A stretch of DNA of 64,000 nucleotides, taken from assembly GCA_963662965.1 (NCBI GenBank), contig OY759970.1, positions 3,968,001 to 4,032,000 on the forward strand, read 5' to 3'. This DNA comes from DTWD01 sp963662965 (GTDB lineage: Bacteria > Acidobacteriota > Vicinamibacteria > Vicinamibacterales > UBA8438). Within the stretch, counting starts at the first letter, position 1. Each line of letters opens with the position of its first letter. This document shows positions 8,942 through 17,522 of this stretch, piece by piece. Position numbers and translations under genes: made by a program. The notes beneath the pieces were generated by a model. It did no database searches. It saw only the letters and a program-made list of their open reading frames with translations, and was not told the DNA's origin.

Positions 8942-9256
8942 TTACTGAATGTGGTGTTTCGGGTGGTAGCGGCCGTCGCGGAATTCACCGCAGAGCTCGG
9001 CCACCAGGGGATGCGCCACCGGGGTTCCATCGGGGTCAGGCTCCAGATTCCGCTCGGCGACGTAGGTGGTGTGAGGGGCGTCGTCGACGAGCACGTGATA
9101 CCACGGCTGGTCTTTCGGCGGGCGCGACCGCGCGACCTGGTCGTACCACTCGTCGGTGCCGCTGAACGTCGCATCGACATCGAAGACCACACCGCGGTAG
9201 TCAGACTTGGTATGGTGGACAATCTGGCCGACGTAGAACTTGGCGATGATATGCAT
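8942..9256 (-). CDS. hspQ: HspQ / hemimethylated-DNA-binding YccV-like protein
   Basis: A 104-residue protein matching HspQ (YccV). In E. coli HspQ is an adaptor that modulates Lon proteolysis, and it was first described as a hemimethylated DNA-binding protein. Visible signatures: AKFYVGQIVHHTKSDYRGVVFDVD, DQPWYHVLVDD, HTTYVAERNLEPD, then a helical tail. Length matches the family. The ATG at 9256 is preferred over an upstream TTG; ribosome-binding signal is weak. The gene is monocistronic and divergent from the small membrane-protein gene at 9343. Confidence 0.9.
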   Translation of the reverse strand: MHIIAKFYVGQIVHHTKSDYRGVVFDVDATFSGTDEWYDQVARSRPPKDQPWYHVLVDDAPHTTYVAERNLEPDPDGTPVAHPLVAELCGEFRDGRYHPKHHIQ

Positions 9257-9342
9257 CAAATTACATCATCTCACGCTAGCATAGTCGACTAAGGGGCGCC
9301 GGCCACAGCGGACGCGTCGTCTCGTCGCGAAGGGAGCACTGC

Positions 9343-9465
9343 ATGAATGCCAGCACCGTCATCGGTCTCGTCGAGGTGGTGACGATTGGGTTTCTGGTGC
9401 TCGGCGCGATCGCGTTCGTGCTCTGGTTCTTCGCTCGTCTCGATCGCGAGGAAGAAGATTCCTGA
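9343..9465 (+). CDS. 40-residue single-span membrane protein
   Basis: A short gene: ATG 9343 has AAGGGAG 7 nt upstream and the frame ends TGA 9463-9465. The product starts MNASTVIGLVEVVTIGF, continues as a strongly hydrophobic span (LVLGAIAFVLWFF) and ends with the charged tail ARLDREEEDS, so an N-out/C-in or small accessory topology is likely. GC3 is high, like neighbouring genes, and the ribosome-binding site is good, so I regard it as real. No family recognised. It converges on the PQQ dehydrogenase with a shared hairpin. Confidence 0.65.
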   Translation: MNASTVIGLVEVVTIGFLVLGAIAFVLWFFARLDREEEDS

Positions 9466-9482
9466 GCGCGTGACGCGCGCTC
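9464..9482. terminator. Hairpin between convergent genes
   Basis: GAGCGCG-TGACG-CGCGCTC, a 7-bp stem with a 5-nt loop, overlaps the stop codons of both convergent genes (9465 and 9481). There is no T-tract, so it is a terminator-like structure only by position. Confidence 0.4.
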
Positions 9483-11526
9483 ACTCGGGCAACGTGAACG
9501 CCACCAGGCCCGGGACCTCGCCCCCCACGGTGACCGCCAGATACTGCCGCCCGTCGAGCAGATAGGTCATCGGCGCCCCGAGGGCGCCGCCGGGCAGATC
9601 GAGCGAGGCGACCTCGGCGCCCGATGTCTTGTCGTAGGCCACCAGTCGAGGACCATCGGCGAAACCGCCGGCCGACACCGCGTGGATCAGCACGGTCTTC
9701 GTTAACAGCGGCCCACTGCTGCCGGCGTCGCCGCCGAGGGGCGGCAGCTCGAGATCCCGAAGCATCGGATGACGCCGTATGCGGTCGCCATTGCCGGTCG
9801 GCCGCATCCAGACGTGCTCGCCGGACGTCATGTCGATGGCGGTCAGGCGAGTGTAAGGCGGTTTCCAGAGCGGCAGGCCACGCGGCATGACTGGGCCGGC
9901 CGACAGCGACCGCCGAATGTAGCGGAGCGTCGACGTCTCCCCCGGCTCTGGCGGCGTGACGCGAATCGTCGAATGGCGGTTCGCCGATGGCACGGAGAGA
10001 TATCCGGTGTCGGGATCGACGGCCGCGCCCGACCAGCTGGCCCCGCCGCCCACCGAGGGACGCATGATGGTTCCGCCGAGCATCTGTGGGGTGTAGAGCG
10101 GCCCGAGGCGAAACCCCTGGACCGCCGCGACCGCCATCTGCCGAATCTCGGGCGTGAAGTCGACGAGATCGTCGATGGTGGTGCCTTGGTATTCGAAGGG
10201 GTCCGGCTTGGTCGGAAACGGCTGCGTCGGTGAGATGACCTCGCCGTCCAAGTCGGTGTCGGTGGCGACCGGTCGCTCTTCGATCGGCCACAGCGGGTCG
10301 CCGGTCGCACGGTCGAAGGCATAGACGAAGCCTTGTTTGGTCACCTGCGCGACTGCTCGCACTGGCCGGCCGTCCACCGTGAGGTCGATCAGATTGGGTG
10401 CGGCCGGATTGTCGTAGTCCCACAACCCGTGGTGGATCATCTGGAAGTGCCAGACACGGTCGCCGGTCTCGATATCGACCGCGACGAGGCTTTCGGCAAA
10501 GAGGTTGTCGCCGAGCCGGTGTCCGCCGTAGTAGTCGTTGGTCGGAGTGCCGATCGGGAGATAGACGAGGCCGAGCTCGTCGTCGCCGCTCATCAGCGAC
10601 CAGACGTTCGTGTTGCCGGAGTAGCGCCACGACTCACCCCGCCAGGTGTCGGCGCCGTACTCGTCCGCGCTCTGCGGCACGGTGTGGAAGTCCCATTTGT
10701 GTCGTCCGGTCCGTGCGTCATAGGCCCGCACCCACCCGGGCGGAGCTTCCTTCGTCATCGCCCGGTCGTTGATCGAGTTGCCGACCACGACGGTGTCGCG
10801 CATGACGAACGGCGGCGACTGTGAGGAGAGCGGCACCATGTTGACGATGTCGCGCGCGCCGCGCGTGGTCCGCGGCAACCCCTCGAGCAAGTCCACCCGC
10901 CCGTTCTCGCCGAACCCGTCGGCCGGAAGTCCGGTGTCGGCGTCGACGGCGATCAGGAACCCGTCGCCGGTGCCCCAGATGACACGACGTTGGCCGTCGC
11001 CTTCCCAATACGCGACGCCGCGGTGGCGCCACGCCGCGGGCGGCGGGGTGCCGGCTTCATAGGCGCGCGGATCATGCGACCACAGCGTCTGACCGGTGCG
11101 CGCGTCGATCGCCGCCGCCTGATAGAGCGGGGTGCTCAGATACAACACGCCGTCGACCATCACCGGAGTGGCGACGAGAGCCCGGATCGACGGCCGTGAG
11201 GGCGACTGCGTCACCCCGTCCCACATCGTCCAACGGTCAGGTTCTTCCTCGGTCAAGCGGTCGAATACGGTCTCAGTAGGAACCCGCGACGCTCCGGCAT
11301 CGGTCGCCTGCACGAGGTGCGTGTCAGCCGTCAGCCAGTGCCAGGCGGTCTCGAGGTTATTGAAGTTGTCGGCCGTGATCTGGTCGAGCGGGGAGTATTT
11401 CGTGGCGCCGAGATCGCCGGAGTGGTGGCGCCACTCGCCGTCCGTTGCGCCCTGTTGCGCGAAGGACGGACTCGCCGCCACCGCGACGAGGCACCAGGCC
11501 GTCGCCACCCTCAGGAGTCGTCGCAC
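9481..11526 (-). CDS. PQQ-dependent dehydrogenase (quinoprotein), periplasmic
   Basis: A 681-residue secreted quinoprotein with a signal peptide ending SPSFAQ. The start of the mature protein (GEWRHHSGDLGATKYSPLDQI) is the standard opening of membrane-type PQQ glucose/quinate dehydrogenase-like propellers, and repeated beta-propeller words follow (IDARTGQTLWSHD, TGDRVWHFQMIHHGLWDYD, GFVYAFDRATG). It would oxidise a sugar, alcohol or aromatic polyol in the periplasm and pass electrons to quinone or cytochrome; the substrate cannot be read. GTG start 11526 with AGAGGCAG nearby. The gene lies 8 bp after the NHL lipoprotein stop, so the two likely form an operon. No haem motif is visible. Confidence 0.9.
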   Translation of the reverse strand: MRRLLRVATAWCLVAVAASPSFAQQGATDGEWRHHSGDLGATKYSPLDQITADNFNNLETAWHWLTADTHLVQATDAGASRVPTETVFDRLTEEEPDRWTMWDGVTQSPSRPSIRALVATPVMVDGVLYLSTPLYQAAAIDARTGQTLWSHDPRAYEAGTPPPAAWRHRGVAYWEGDGQRRVIWGTGDGFLIAVDADTGLPADGFGENGRVDLLEGLPRTTRGARDIVNMVPLSSQSPPFVMRDTVVVGNSINDRAMTKEAPPGWVRAYDARTGRHKWDFHTVPQSADEYGADTWRGESWRYSGNTNVWSLMSGDDELGLVYLPIGTPTNDYYGGHRLGDNLFAESLVAVDIETGDRVWHFQMIHHGLWDYDNPAAPNLIDLTVDGRPVRAVAQVTKQGFVYAFDRATGDPLWPIEERPVATDTDLDGEVISPTQPFPTKPDPFEYQGTTIDDLVDFTPEIRQMAVAAVQGFRLGPLYTPQMLGGTIMRPSVGGGASWSGAAVDPDTGYLSVPSANRHSTIRVTPPEPGETSTLRYIRRSLSAGPVMPRGLPLWKPPYTRLTAIDMTSGEHVWMRPTGNGDRIRRHPMLRDLELPPLGGDAGSSGPLLTKTVLIHAVSAGGFADGPRLVAYDKTSGAEVASLDLPGGALGAPMTYLLDGRQYLAVTVGGEVPGLVAFTLPE

Positions 11527-11534
11527 GCTGCCTC

Positions 11535-12692
11535 TTATCCCCCGAGCCGGTCGAACTTCTGCACGCGTTGTCCGACGTTGACCTCGGTCGTGTAGAGGTT
11601 GCCCCGTGAATCGATCGCGAGGTTGTGAAGCCGATAGAACTGTCCGGCGTACTTACCGAGCCGACCGAAGGAATCGACCACCTCCAGGGTGGCGCGGTCG
11701 AGGATCCAGACGACATTGTTGGTGCCGTCTGGGACGAAGAGCCACCGCTGCTCGGCATCCTCAGACAGGGTCACGCCCGACACCGATCCACTGCCGAGGG
11801 TCTCCGGTCGTACGAACGCCTCGCGCACGAACGTCCCGTCCTTCTGAAACAGCTGGAGTCGGTCGTTGGTGCGGTCGGCGACGTAGACGAGGCCGTCGGC
11901 AGCAATCGCCACGTCATGGACGGGGCTCCGATAGTGTCGAATCGGGTCGGCGTCGGGATCGTACGGCGGGAGCTCGCCGTCGTCTGGCCGTTCGCCGTAC
12001 GCGCCCCAGTGTCGTTTGTAGGCGCCGGTCTCGGCGTCGAAGACGATCACGCGCCGGTTGCCGTATCCGTCGGCGACGTAGACCTCGTTGGCCTCCTCGT
12101 CGACGTTGATCCCGGCCGGTCGGCCGAGGTTCTCGGTGTCGTTGCTGCCGCTACTTTGCCCGGCCCGTCCGATTTGCAGCAGGAACTCGCCGTCGGCGGT
12201 GAACTTGAGGATGTGCGCGTCGGTCGCCGCATTGCCCCCGATCCAGACGTCGCCGTCGGCATCGATGTAGATACCATGCTCGTTCTCCGGCCACTCGAAG
12301 CCGTCGCCCGGTCCCCCCCACGAGCGCACGACGCTGCCGTCGGGTGCGAACTCGATGACCGGCGGCGCCGGCACGCAGCACATGCCTTCCTCTCCGCGCT
12401 GCCGGGCGTCGAGCGTGCGCGGACGGTGCACGATCCAGACGTGGTCGTTCGCGTCGACCGCGAGACCCGCCACCTGGCCGAGCATCCAGTTGTCCGGCAA
12501 CGGTTGGGGCCAAAACGGATCGACGCGGAACTGTGGGGTGGCCGACGGATCGGCCGCCGCCGTCTCTGTCGAACCGCCGTCGGGGCTATCCCCCGACTCC
12601 GCGGGCTCTGAGGCGCCGCCGCACCCGAGGGTGAGTCCCGCCGCGAAGGCAAATCCCGAGAATCCTACACGCTGCAAGTGGCTGGTCACCAT
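11535..12692 (-). CDS. NHL-repeat beta-propeller lipoprotein
   Basis: A 385-residue lipoprotein: start ATG 12692 gives MVTSHLQRVGFSG and a lipobox LTLGC, followed by a low-complexity Ser/Glu/Asp linker. The body is a six-bladed NHL-type propeller (DNWMLGQVAGLAVDANDHVW, NEHGIYIDADGDVWIGG, ANEVYVADGYGNRRVIVFD, VHDVAIAADGLVYVADR, LHNLAIDSRGNLYTTEV). Similar proteins, including the peptidyl-alpha-hydroxyglycine alpha-amidating lyase-like group, are common in this phylum. A paralogue lies at 23154-24245. Upstream of and coupled to the PQQ dehydrogenase, possibly as a surface partner; catalytic function unproven. Confidence 0.85.
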   Translation of the reverse strand: MVTSHLQRVGFSGFAFAAGLTLGCGGASEPAESGDSPDGGSTETAAADPSATPQFRVDPFWPQPLPDNWMLGQVAGLAVDANDHVWIVHRPRTLDARQRGEEGMCCVPAPPVIEFAPDGSVVRSWGGPGDGFEWPENEHGIYIDADGDVWIGGNAATDAHILKFTADGEFLLQIGRAGQSSGSNDTENLGRPAGINVDEEANEVYVADGYGNRRVIVFDAETGAYKRHWGAYGERPDDGELPPYDPDADPIRHYRSPVHDVAIAADGLVYVADRTNDRLQLFQKDGTFVREAFVRPETLGSGSVSGVTLSEDAEQRWLFVPDGTNNVVWILDRATLEVVDSFGRLGKYAGQFYRLHNLAIDSRGNLYTTEVNVGQRVQKFDRLGG

Positions 12693-12720
12693 GCCCGTAT
12701 TCTCTCTCGCCCAGGCGCGA

Positions 12721-12726
12721 TACACT
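12721..12726 (+). promoter_or_regulatory. Probable -10 element for the VOC gene
   Basis: TACACT followed by AGCCC, 24 bp upstream of the VOC start, matches the -10 plus C-rich discriminator pattern seen before several genes in this window. Confidence 0.4.
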
Positions 12727-12750
12727 AGCCCTTCCGAAGGAGATGTGACC

Positions 12751-13560
12751 ATGAGGCTTCTGCTGACCGCCGCGTTCGTTGTCGTCCTTGCCCTCCAGGC
12801 CCTGCCGGCGCAGGCTCAGCTTGCGACGCCGAACGGGAACGGTATCACCTACGGGCACGTCCATCTGAACGTTGCCGACATCGAGGTCCATAAGAAGTTG
12901 TGGGTCGAGTGGTTCGGCGGTGAGGTGGTGCAGAAGGGGCCGCTAACGGCGATTCGGTTGCCAAACTTTCTCATCGCGCTGACCGAGCGCGAGCCGACCG
13001 GACCGATGCAGGGGTCGGTGCTCGACCACTTCGGCTTCAAGGTGCGTAACACGGCCGAGTTCGTGGCGAAGTGGCGCGCGGCCGGGATGGAGGTCGGTCC
13101 CGAGTTCACCGGGGCCGAGGGACTGCCAAACGCCTACGTCATGGCGCCCGACGGAGTCTGGGTCGAACTGCAGGAAGACCCAGCGCTCCACGTGCCGATT
13201 GCCGGGTACCACATTCATTTCATCACCTCCGACTACGAGGAGCTGCTCGGCTGGTACACCCGGGTGTTCGACCTCGACATTCGTCCACGCGGACGGATCC
13301 AGTCGACCACCGACGTGCCCGGGATGAACATGAGCTTCGGCAACGCTGACGAGCCGACGGTCGCCACCCAAGGCCGCGCGCTCGACCACATCGGGTTCGA
13401 GGTCGACGACCTGGAGGCGTTCTGTCAGAAGCTCGAGGCGATGGGGATTGAGTTCGACGTGACGTACCGGGAGGTCGACAGCGTCGAGCTGAAGATCGCC
13501 TTTCTGACCGATCCGTCGGGCGTCTACATCGAGCTGACCGAGGGATACGACAAGTACTGA
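12751..13560 (+). CDS. Secreted two-module VOC (glyoxalase/bleomycin-resistance fold) protein
   Basis: A 269-residue protein starting at ATG 12751, with AAGGAG (12737-12742) 8 nt upstream and a signal peptide ending PAQAQ. Two vicinal-oxygen-chelate modules follow: TYGHVHLNV...LDHFGFKV...WVELQED and YHIHFITSD...LDHIGFEV...VYIELTEG. The His and Glu positions fit the usual metal ligands (H/E pairs). VOC enzymes include glyoxalases, dioxygenases and epimerases; none can be singled out. Export to the periplasm is unusual for the fold. Divergent from the NHL/PQQ operon, so it may act in the same pathway. Confidence 0.88.
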   Translation: MRLLLTAAFVVVLALQALPAQAQLATPNGNGITYGHVHLNVADIEVHKKLWVEWFGGEVVQKGPLTAIRLPNFLIALTEREPTGPMQGSVLDHFGFKVRNTAEFVAKWRAAGMEVGPEFTGAEGLPNAYVMAPDGVWVELQEDPALHVPIAGYHIHFITSDYEELLGWYTRVFDLDIRPRGRIQSTTDVPGMNMSFGNADEPTVATQGRALDHIGFEVDDLEAFCQKLEAMGIEFDVTYREVDSVELKIAFLTDPSGVYIELTEGYDKY

Positions 13561-13642
13561 GCTTCGCCTCTAGCGCGCTTTTCGTTAGTGAGTAGCGGGC
13601 GCGTAGGGCCCGCGGCACGCGTCGGCAGCCACCGTCGGAGCG

Positions 13643-13864
13643 TCACTCCGGACGCCAGATCGGCCCGCCGGAAAACTTCGCCTTCGACCGCACACGGAAC
13701 TCTTCACGCGGCGAGCAACAGCTGGTCAGGGGCGGCGCGTGCCACTGCAACCCGCAGCAGGGGTTCTTCCACGGGCACGGATCACAGGCGGCGGCCACAG
13801 GTTCGGGCGGCTCAGTAGCTGGTCTCTCGGGGGAATCCGTCGGAGGCTGAGTCAGGGCGCGCAC
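13643..13864 (-). CDS. Possible small Cys/Trp-rich protein
   Basis: A 73-residue frame from GTG 13864. Its Pro/Glu-rich N-terminus leads into CDPCPWKNPCCGLQWH, then TSCC and a basic C-terminal stretch GGPIWRPE. GC3 is high over the second half and the Cys pattern looks selected, which argues for a gene. Against it: the GTG start and first codons lie inside the R2 repeat and no ribosome-binding site is visible. It resembles no family I can name; a metal-binding mini-protein is possible. Confidence 0.35.
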   Translation of the reverse strand: MRALTQPPTDSPERPATEPPEPVAAACDPCPWKNPCCGLQWHAPPLTSCCSPREEFRVRSKAKFSGGPIWRPE

Positions 13865-13917
13865 GGCGCGCCCCGCGAGTGCCGGCGGCGGGGTTCGGGG
13901 CCGCAGGCCCCGTCTAA
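13854..13917 (-). repeat. GC-rich hairpin repeat (R1 + R2), copy 3, minus orientation
   Basis: R1 occupies 13884-13917 in reverse (TTAGACGGGGC, then the hairpin CGGGGCCTGCGGCCCCG), and the R2-like part lies at 13854-13883 (ACTCGCGGGGCGCGCC). It lies about 110 bp beyond the stop of the acetylxylan-esterase-like pseudogene, in that gene's orientation. Apart from this repeat and the possible small gene at 13643, I see nothing in 13561-14024. Confidence 0.65.
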
Positions 13918-14024
13918 ATGACGACGCGGATTCCGAGAGAGACGAGTGCTGGGCCGCTCGTTCGCCGATATCGTTCCGAACCTGCCCCGAGCGGCTCGAA
14001 CGCTACACGCACGTGCAACTCGCG

Positions 14025-14689
14025 CTAGCGCGCGAGTGCCGCGACCTCTTCTGTCCAGCGTCAAAAGAACTCCACCCAGTGACGCTCTTCGAGGTCGTGG
14101 GTGTGACTGACCGGCAGTTCGATCACCTCCGGTGTCGGCGCCATGTGGTTGATCACCGTGTAGACGGTGGCGGGGGGCACCACGTCGTCGCGGCGTCTTA
14201 CGCCGCCGAGAGCGCGGCAGCCGACGCGGTCGGCGAAGTTCACCGTGTCGAAGTAGCTCAGCGTCTCCATCACCGCCGTTTCGGCTGATGGGTGGCGCTC
14301 GAGATGCCGGGTGGTCTCCAGGCCGGAGCCCCCCTTCGCGAGTCGTCGTCTGCCGTTGGCCCAGCCGAAGTCGGAACCGCGACCGGGAGGTAGGCGGCGT
14401 ACTGCGACACCGCCTGCGCCATCAGCGCCAGCCCCCCATTAAAGCTCCGCCCGTGAAAGACGAGCGGTCCGGTTTCGCCCGCCTGCACCAGCCGGCCGAC
14501 CTTCGCCGCGCGCACATAGGCGCAGACGGCACCGCGCAGAATCGAGGACTGTGGATCGGTCACGCCGGTGAGGACGTAGCCCTGCGCGTCGACGTTTCCG
14601 GCGGCCCTGGACCGACCGAACCCACGGACGTCGAAGCAGAAGAGAGCCGCTCCGTTGGTGGCCGCGTGCCGCGCCGCTATAATCGGGCC
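14025..14689 (-). pseudogene. Acetylxylan esterase / cephalosporin-C deacetylase-like gene, 5-prime truncated
   Basis: Reading on the minus strand from about 14689: ALFCFDVRGFGRSRAAGN, VFHGRSFNGGLALMAQAVSQ (GxSxG-like nucleophile region), then a one-base deletion near 14355 in what should be PTFGWANGRRRL, then METLSYFDTVNFADRV, RRDDVVPPATVYTVINHMAP and SHTHDLEERHWVEFF. A TGA at 14061-14063 interrupts the tail, which then reads RWTEEVAALAR to TAG 14025-14027. The first 100 or so residues are missing and the fused protease gene begins at the break. The alpha/beta-hydrolase family call is fairly strong. Confidence 0.7.
14655..14683 (+). promoter_or_regulatory. Sigma70-like promoter giving a leaderless mRNA
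   Basis: TTGGTG (14655-14660), a 17-bp spacer, then a perfect TATAAT (14678-14683). The predicted transcription start, seven bases after the hexamer, is the G of the GTG codon at 14690. There is no Shine-Dalgarno. Confidence 0.6.
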
Positions 14690-16249
14690 GTGTCGACCCG
14701 ATGTGACGCGCTCGTTGTCGGTGTTCTCCTCGCTCTCCCGGCCGTCGGGTTCGCGCAGACCGAGGCGGACAGCGCATGGACCATGCCCCGGACGCCTGAG
14801 GGTGTCCCCGACTTGCAGGGCATTTGGACGTCGCAGACCTTTAAGCCGCTCCAGCGCCAGGAACGGTTCGCCGGCCAGGAGTTCCTCACCGAAGAAGAGG
14901 CGGCAGAGCTCATGCGGCTCGTCACCGAGGAGGGGGTCGACCCGTTGACCGGCGGTATCTTCTCCGTGACTGATCAAGACCGGCGCGAGCGGCTGCAGCA
15001 AACCGACCCGACGCACTACGATAACTCGGTCTGGCTCCGGACCGAGAATCCGAAGGCGCTGTCGAGTCGTCGGACCTCGATGATCGTCGATCCGCCGGAC
15101 GGACGTATTCCGGCGATGATTCCCGCGGCGCAGGAGCGCGCGGCGGCGCGACGGGCGGCGCGTGGCACCGACGGCTACGAGCAACGGCCGCACCAGGAGC
15201 GATGCCTCATGTGGACGCACGAGGGGCCGCCGATGATGCCGCCGCCGTACAACGACATCTATCAGATCTTTCAGGCGCCAGGGGTGGTCGTGATTTTTCC
15301 GGAGATGAACAACAACCCACCCCGGATCGTAGCCACCGACGGTCGCCCGCCGATCTCCGACAAGATCCGGCAGTGGCCCGGCGCCTCGCGCGGTCGATGG
15401 GAGGGCGACACGCTCGTCGTCGAGACGACGCACTTCACCGACAAGACGACGTTTCAGGGCTCGAGCGAGACGCTACGCGTCGTCGAGCGCTTTACCCGAA
15501 CCGCGGCGGCGAGGATTCTCTACGAGTTCACGGTCGAGGATCCGGCGACGTGGGAGCGCAGCTGGAGCGCGGAGATTCCGTGGCAGGCGGAGGAGGGCCC
15601 TCTCTACGAGTACCACTGCCACGAAGGGAACTACGGCATTGTCAACACGCTGCGCGGTGCGCGGCGTGCGGATCGGTTGGCGGCCGATCGGTCGATTGTG
15701 ATCCTCGTGCCGACCGCTGACGACGATCGGCTCCAGCCGGCACACGACGCGATCGCGTTCTGGAACGAGACACTGGCCGAGATCGGGGTTGCGCCGCGGC
15801 TGGCTCGTCCGTTGGTCGTGTTCGGGACGTCTCGGCCGGTGGAGAGCTACGTGCGGCTGGTGGCGCAGCGTGCGGGGCGTCTGCCGGTGCCCGAGGATCT
15901 CGAGCCGGACGTTCCGTCTGAGCTACGCGACCTCGACGCCGATATCGTGCTCCTGCTGTCGAGCCAGGACGTCATGTCCTATGCCTGGGCGTTGCCGCAC
16001 ATCGAGCCCGATCGGCACCTGGTGGTCATCCGCAAGGTGCGAGGACTCGACCGCGGCGATCCGATGGTGTCGCGACACGTCGTGGCGCACGAGTTGGGCC
16101 ATACGCTCGGCTTGCGTCACAACGAAGACCCGCACACGCTCATGTGCGGCCCGTGTCAACCGCTGATCGCCGAGTCGGACGCAGGCGGGTTCCTGCCGCT
16201 GACTGACGCGGAGCGCGCCTATCTCCTCAACCGGGATTGGACGCGATAG
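14690..16249 (+). CDS. Secreted fusion: Acidobacteria-type extracellular domain plus zincin-like metalloprotease domain
   Basis: A 519-residue protein, GTG start at 14690 and a signal peptide ending VGFAQ. Residues ~25-325 match a secreted family of unknown function that is also present alone at 57817-58830 (shared words: TPEGVPDLQGIWT / WGDPDLQGTYTN, EFLTEEEA, IVDPPDGRIP, RWEGDTLVVET, YHCHEGNYGIVN). In the stand-alone paralogue the protein ends about 13 residues after that point. Here it continues in frame for about 190 residues into a domain with HVVAHELGHTLGLRHNED and TLMCGPC, a matrixin-like HExxHxxGxxH zinc site. Its 3-prime end overlaps the convergent enolase-like gene by 23 bp. Either a genuine two-domain protein or a deletion fusion of neighbours. 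Confidence 0.8.
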   Translation: MSTRCDALVVGVLLALPAVGFAQTEADSAWTMPRTPEGVPDLQGIWTSQTFKPLQRQERFAGQEFLTEEEAAELMRLVTEEGVDPLTGGIFSVTDQDRRERLQQTDPTHYDNSVWLRTENPKALSSRRTSMIVDPPDGRIPAMIPAAQERAAARRAARGTDGYEQRPHQERCLMWTHEGPPMMPPPYNDIYQIFQAPGVVVIFPEMNNNPPRIVATDGRPPISDKIRQWPGASRGRWEGDTLVVETTHFTDKTTFQGSSETLRVVERFTRTAAARILYEFTVEDPATWERSWSAEIPWQAEEGPLYEYHCHEGNYGIVNTLRGARRADRLAADRSIVILVPTADDDRLQPAHDAIAFWNETLAEIGVAPRLARPLVVFGTSRPVESYVRLVAQRAGRLPVPEDLEPDVPSELRDLDADIVLLLSSQDVMSYAWALPHIEPDRHLVVIRKVRGLDRGDPMVSRHVVAHELGHTLGLRHNEDPHTLMCGPCQPLIAESDAGGFLPLTDAERAYLLNRDWTR

Positions 16250-17522
16250 CGGCCGCCCCGGCAAACACCGCCGCGTCGCCGAGCGCTTCCTCGATTCGCA
16301 GCACCTCGTTCCATTTCGCCATCCGCTCGGAGCGCGCGAACGAACCGACCTTGAGCTGACCGGCGCGCCAGCCGACAGCGAGGTGGGCGATCGTGACATC
16401 TTCGGTTTCCCCCGACCGCGCGGAGACGATCGTGCCAAAGCCAGCGCGCTGAGCCGTCTCGAGCGCGGCGCGCGTCTCGGTGATCGTCCCCGCCTGGTTC
16501 GGCTTGACCAACAGCGCGTTGCAGGCTCGCTCCTCAGCGGCACGTGCGACCCGTGCCGCATTCGTGACGAGGTAGTCATCGCCGATGACCTGGACCCGGT
16601 CGCCCACGGCGGCGGTGAACCGCTGCATGCCGGTGGTGTCGCCCTCCGCCAGCGGGTCTTCGATCGACACGATCGGATAACGGTCAATCCACCCGATGAG
16701 CAGGTCAGTCAAAGCGTCACCGTCGAGGTCGCGCGCATCGAGCGCCAGGCGGTACCGCCCGCTCCGGAAGAACTCCGACGCCGCGACGTCGAGCGAGATC
16801 GCGATCTCGTCGCCGGCGGCGTGACCGGAGTCTTCGATGGCCCGCACGAGGCAGTCGAGCGCGTCCTCATTGCTGTCAAACGCCGGCCAATAGCCACCCT
16901 CGTCGGCGACGCCCTGCCGGGTGCCCGCATCGGCCATCCGCGCCCCGGCCGCGCGGTAGACCTCGGCGGTCCAGTCGAGCGCCTGCGAGAAGGTGGCGGC
17001 GCCTACCGCCACCACCATGAAGTCTTGGATGTCGACGCGTCGACCGGCATGGGCCCCGCCGCCGAAGATCTGGACTTCGGGCAGCGGCACGAGCGCGGCG
17101 GCATCACCAAGAAGGTAGCGCCACAGCGGGAGACGCGCCGCGCCCGCGGCGGCGTGAAGGGCCGCCATCGAAACCGCAATCACGGCGTTGCCGCCGAGAC
17201 GGCGCTTGTTCTCGGTGCCGTCGAGGTCGGCGAGTCGCTGGTCGAGGGCCGCCTGGTCGGTCACGTCGTGTCCGCGGAGCGCGGGGGCGATGACGGTGTT
17301 GACGTTGTCGACCGCGGCGGTGACGTCGAGGCCCCCGAACGCGGTCCCTCCGTCGCGAAGATCAACCGCCTCGCCGCTCCCGGTCGATGCGCCCGCCGGC
17401 GCCATGGCCCGTCCGACGATATCGTCGGCGAGTGCCACCTCCGCTTCGACGGTCGGTCGTCCGCGCGAATCCCAGACGCGCCGGGCAGTGACGCGTTCGA
17501 TCGCGTGCGCGCGTGCCGTCAT
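16227..17522 (-). CDS. Divergent enolase-superfamily protein (enolase-like)
   Basis: A 431-residue protein, the usual enolase length. Matches to enolase: GASTGSGEAVDLRDG loop, VADEGGYWP, ISLDVAASEF (Mg ligand), SIEDPLAEGD (Mg ligand), VIGDDYLVTN (Mg ligand), LLVKPNQAGTITET (catalytic Lys region), and KVGSFARSERMAKWNEVLRI. Differences from enolase: the NGG-HA segment is IFGGGAHAGRRVDIQDF, so the catalytic Glu of Q-E-F is Asp, and SHRSGETED is SARSGETED, so the substrate-binding His is Ala. Start ATG 17522 overlaps the upstream kinase stop by 4 bp (ATGA). It may act on a different 2-phospho-acid, or may be a weak enolase. It is probably not the only enolase of the cell. Confidence 0.85.
   Translation of the reverse strand: MTARAHAIERVTARRVWDSRGRPTVEAEVALADDIVGRAMAPAGASTGSGEAVDLRDGGTAFGGLDVTAAVDNVNTVIAPALRGHDVTDQAALDQRLADLDGTENKRRLGGNAVIAVSMAALHAAAGAARLPLWRYLLGDAAALVPLPEVQIFGGGAHAGRRVDIQDFMVVAVGAATFSQALDWTAEVYRAAGARMADAGTRQGVADEGGYWPAFDSNEDALDCLVRAIEDSGHAAGDEIAISLDVAASEFFRSGRYRLALDARDLDGDALTDLLIGWIDRYPIVSIEDPLAEGDTTGMQRFTAAVGDRVQVIGDDYLVTNAARVARAAEERACNALLVKPNQAGTITETRAALETAQRAGFGTIVSARSGETEDVTIAHLAVGWRAGQLKVGSFARSERMAKWNEVLRIEEALGDAAVFAGAAAIASNPG

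Noticed and set aside
9359..10630. 423-residue frame on the minus strand
   Set aside because: Runs in another frame of the PQQ dehydrogenase; composition is Arg/Ala/Pro-rich and unlike a protein.
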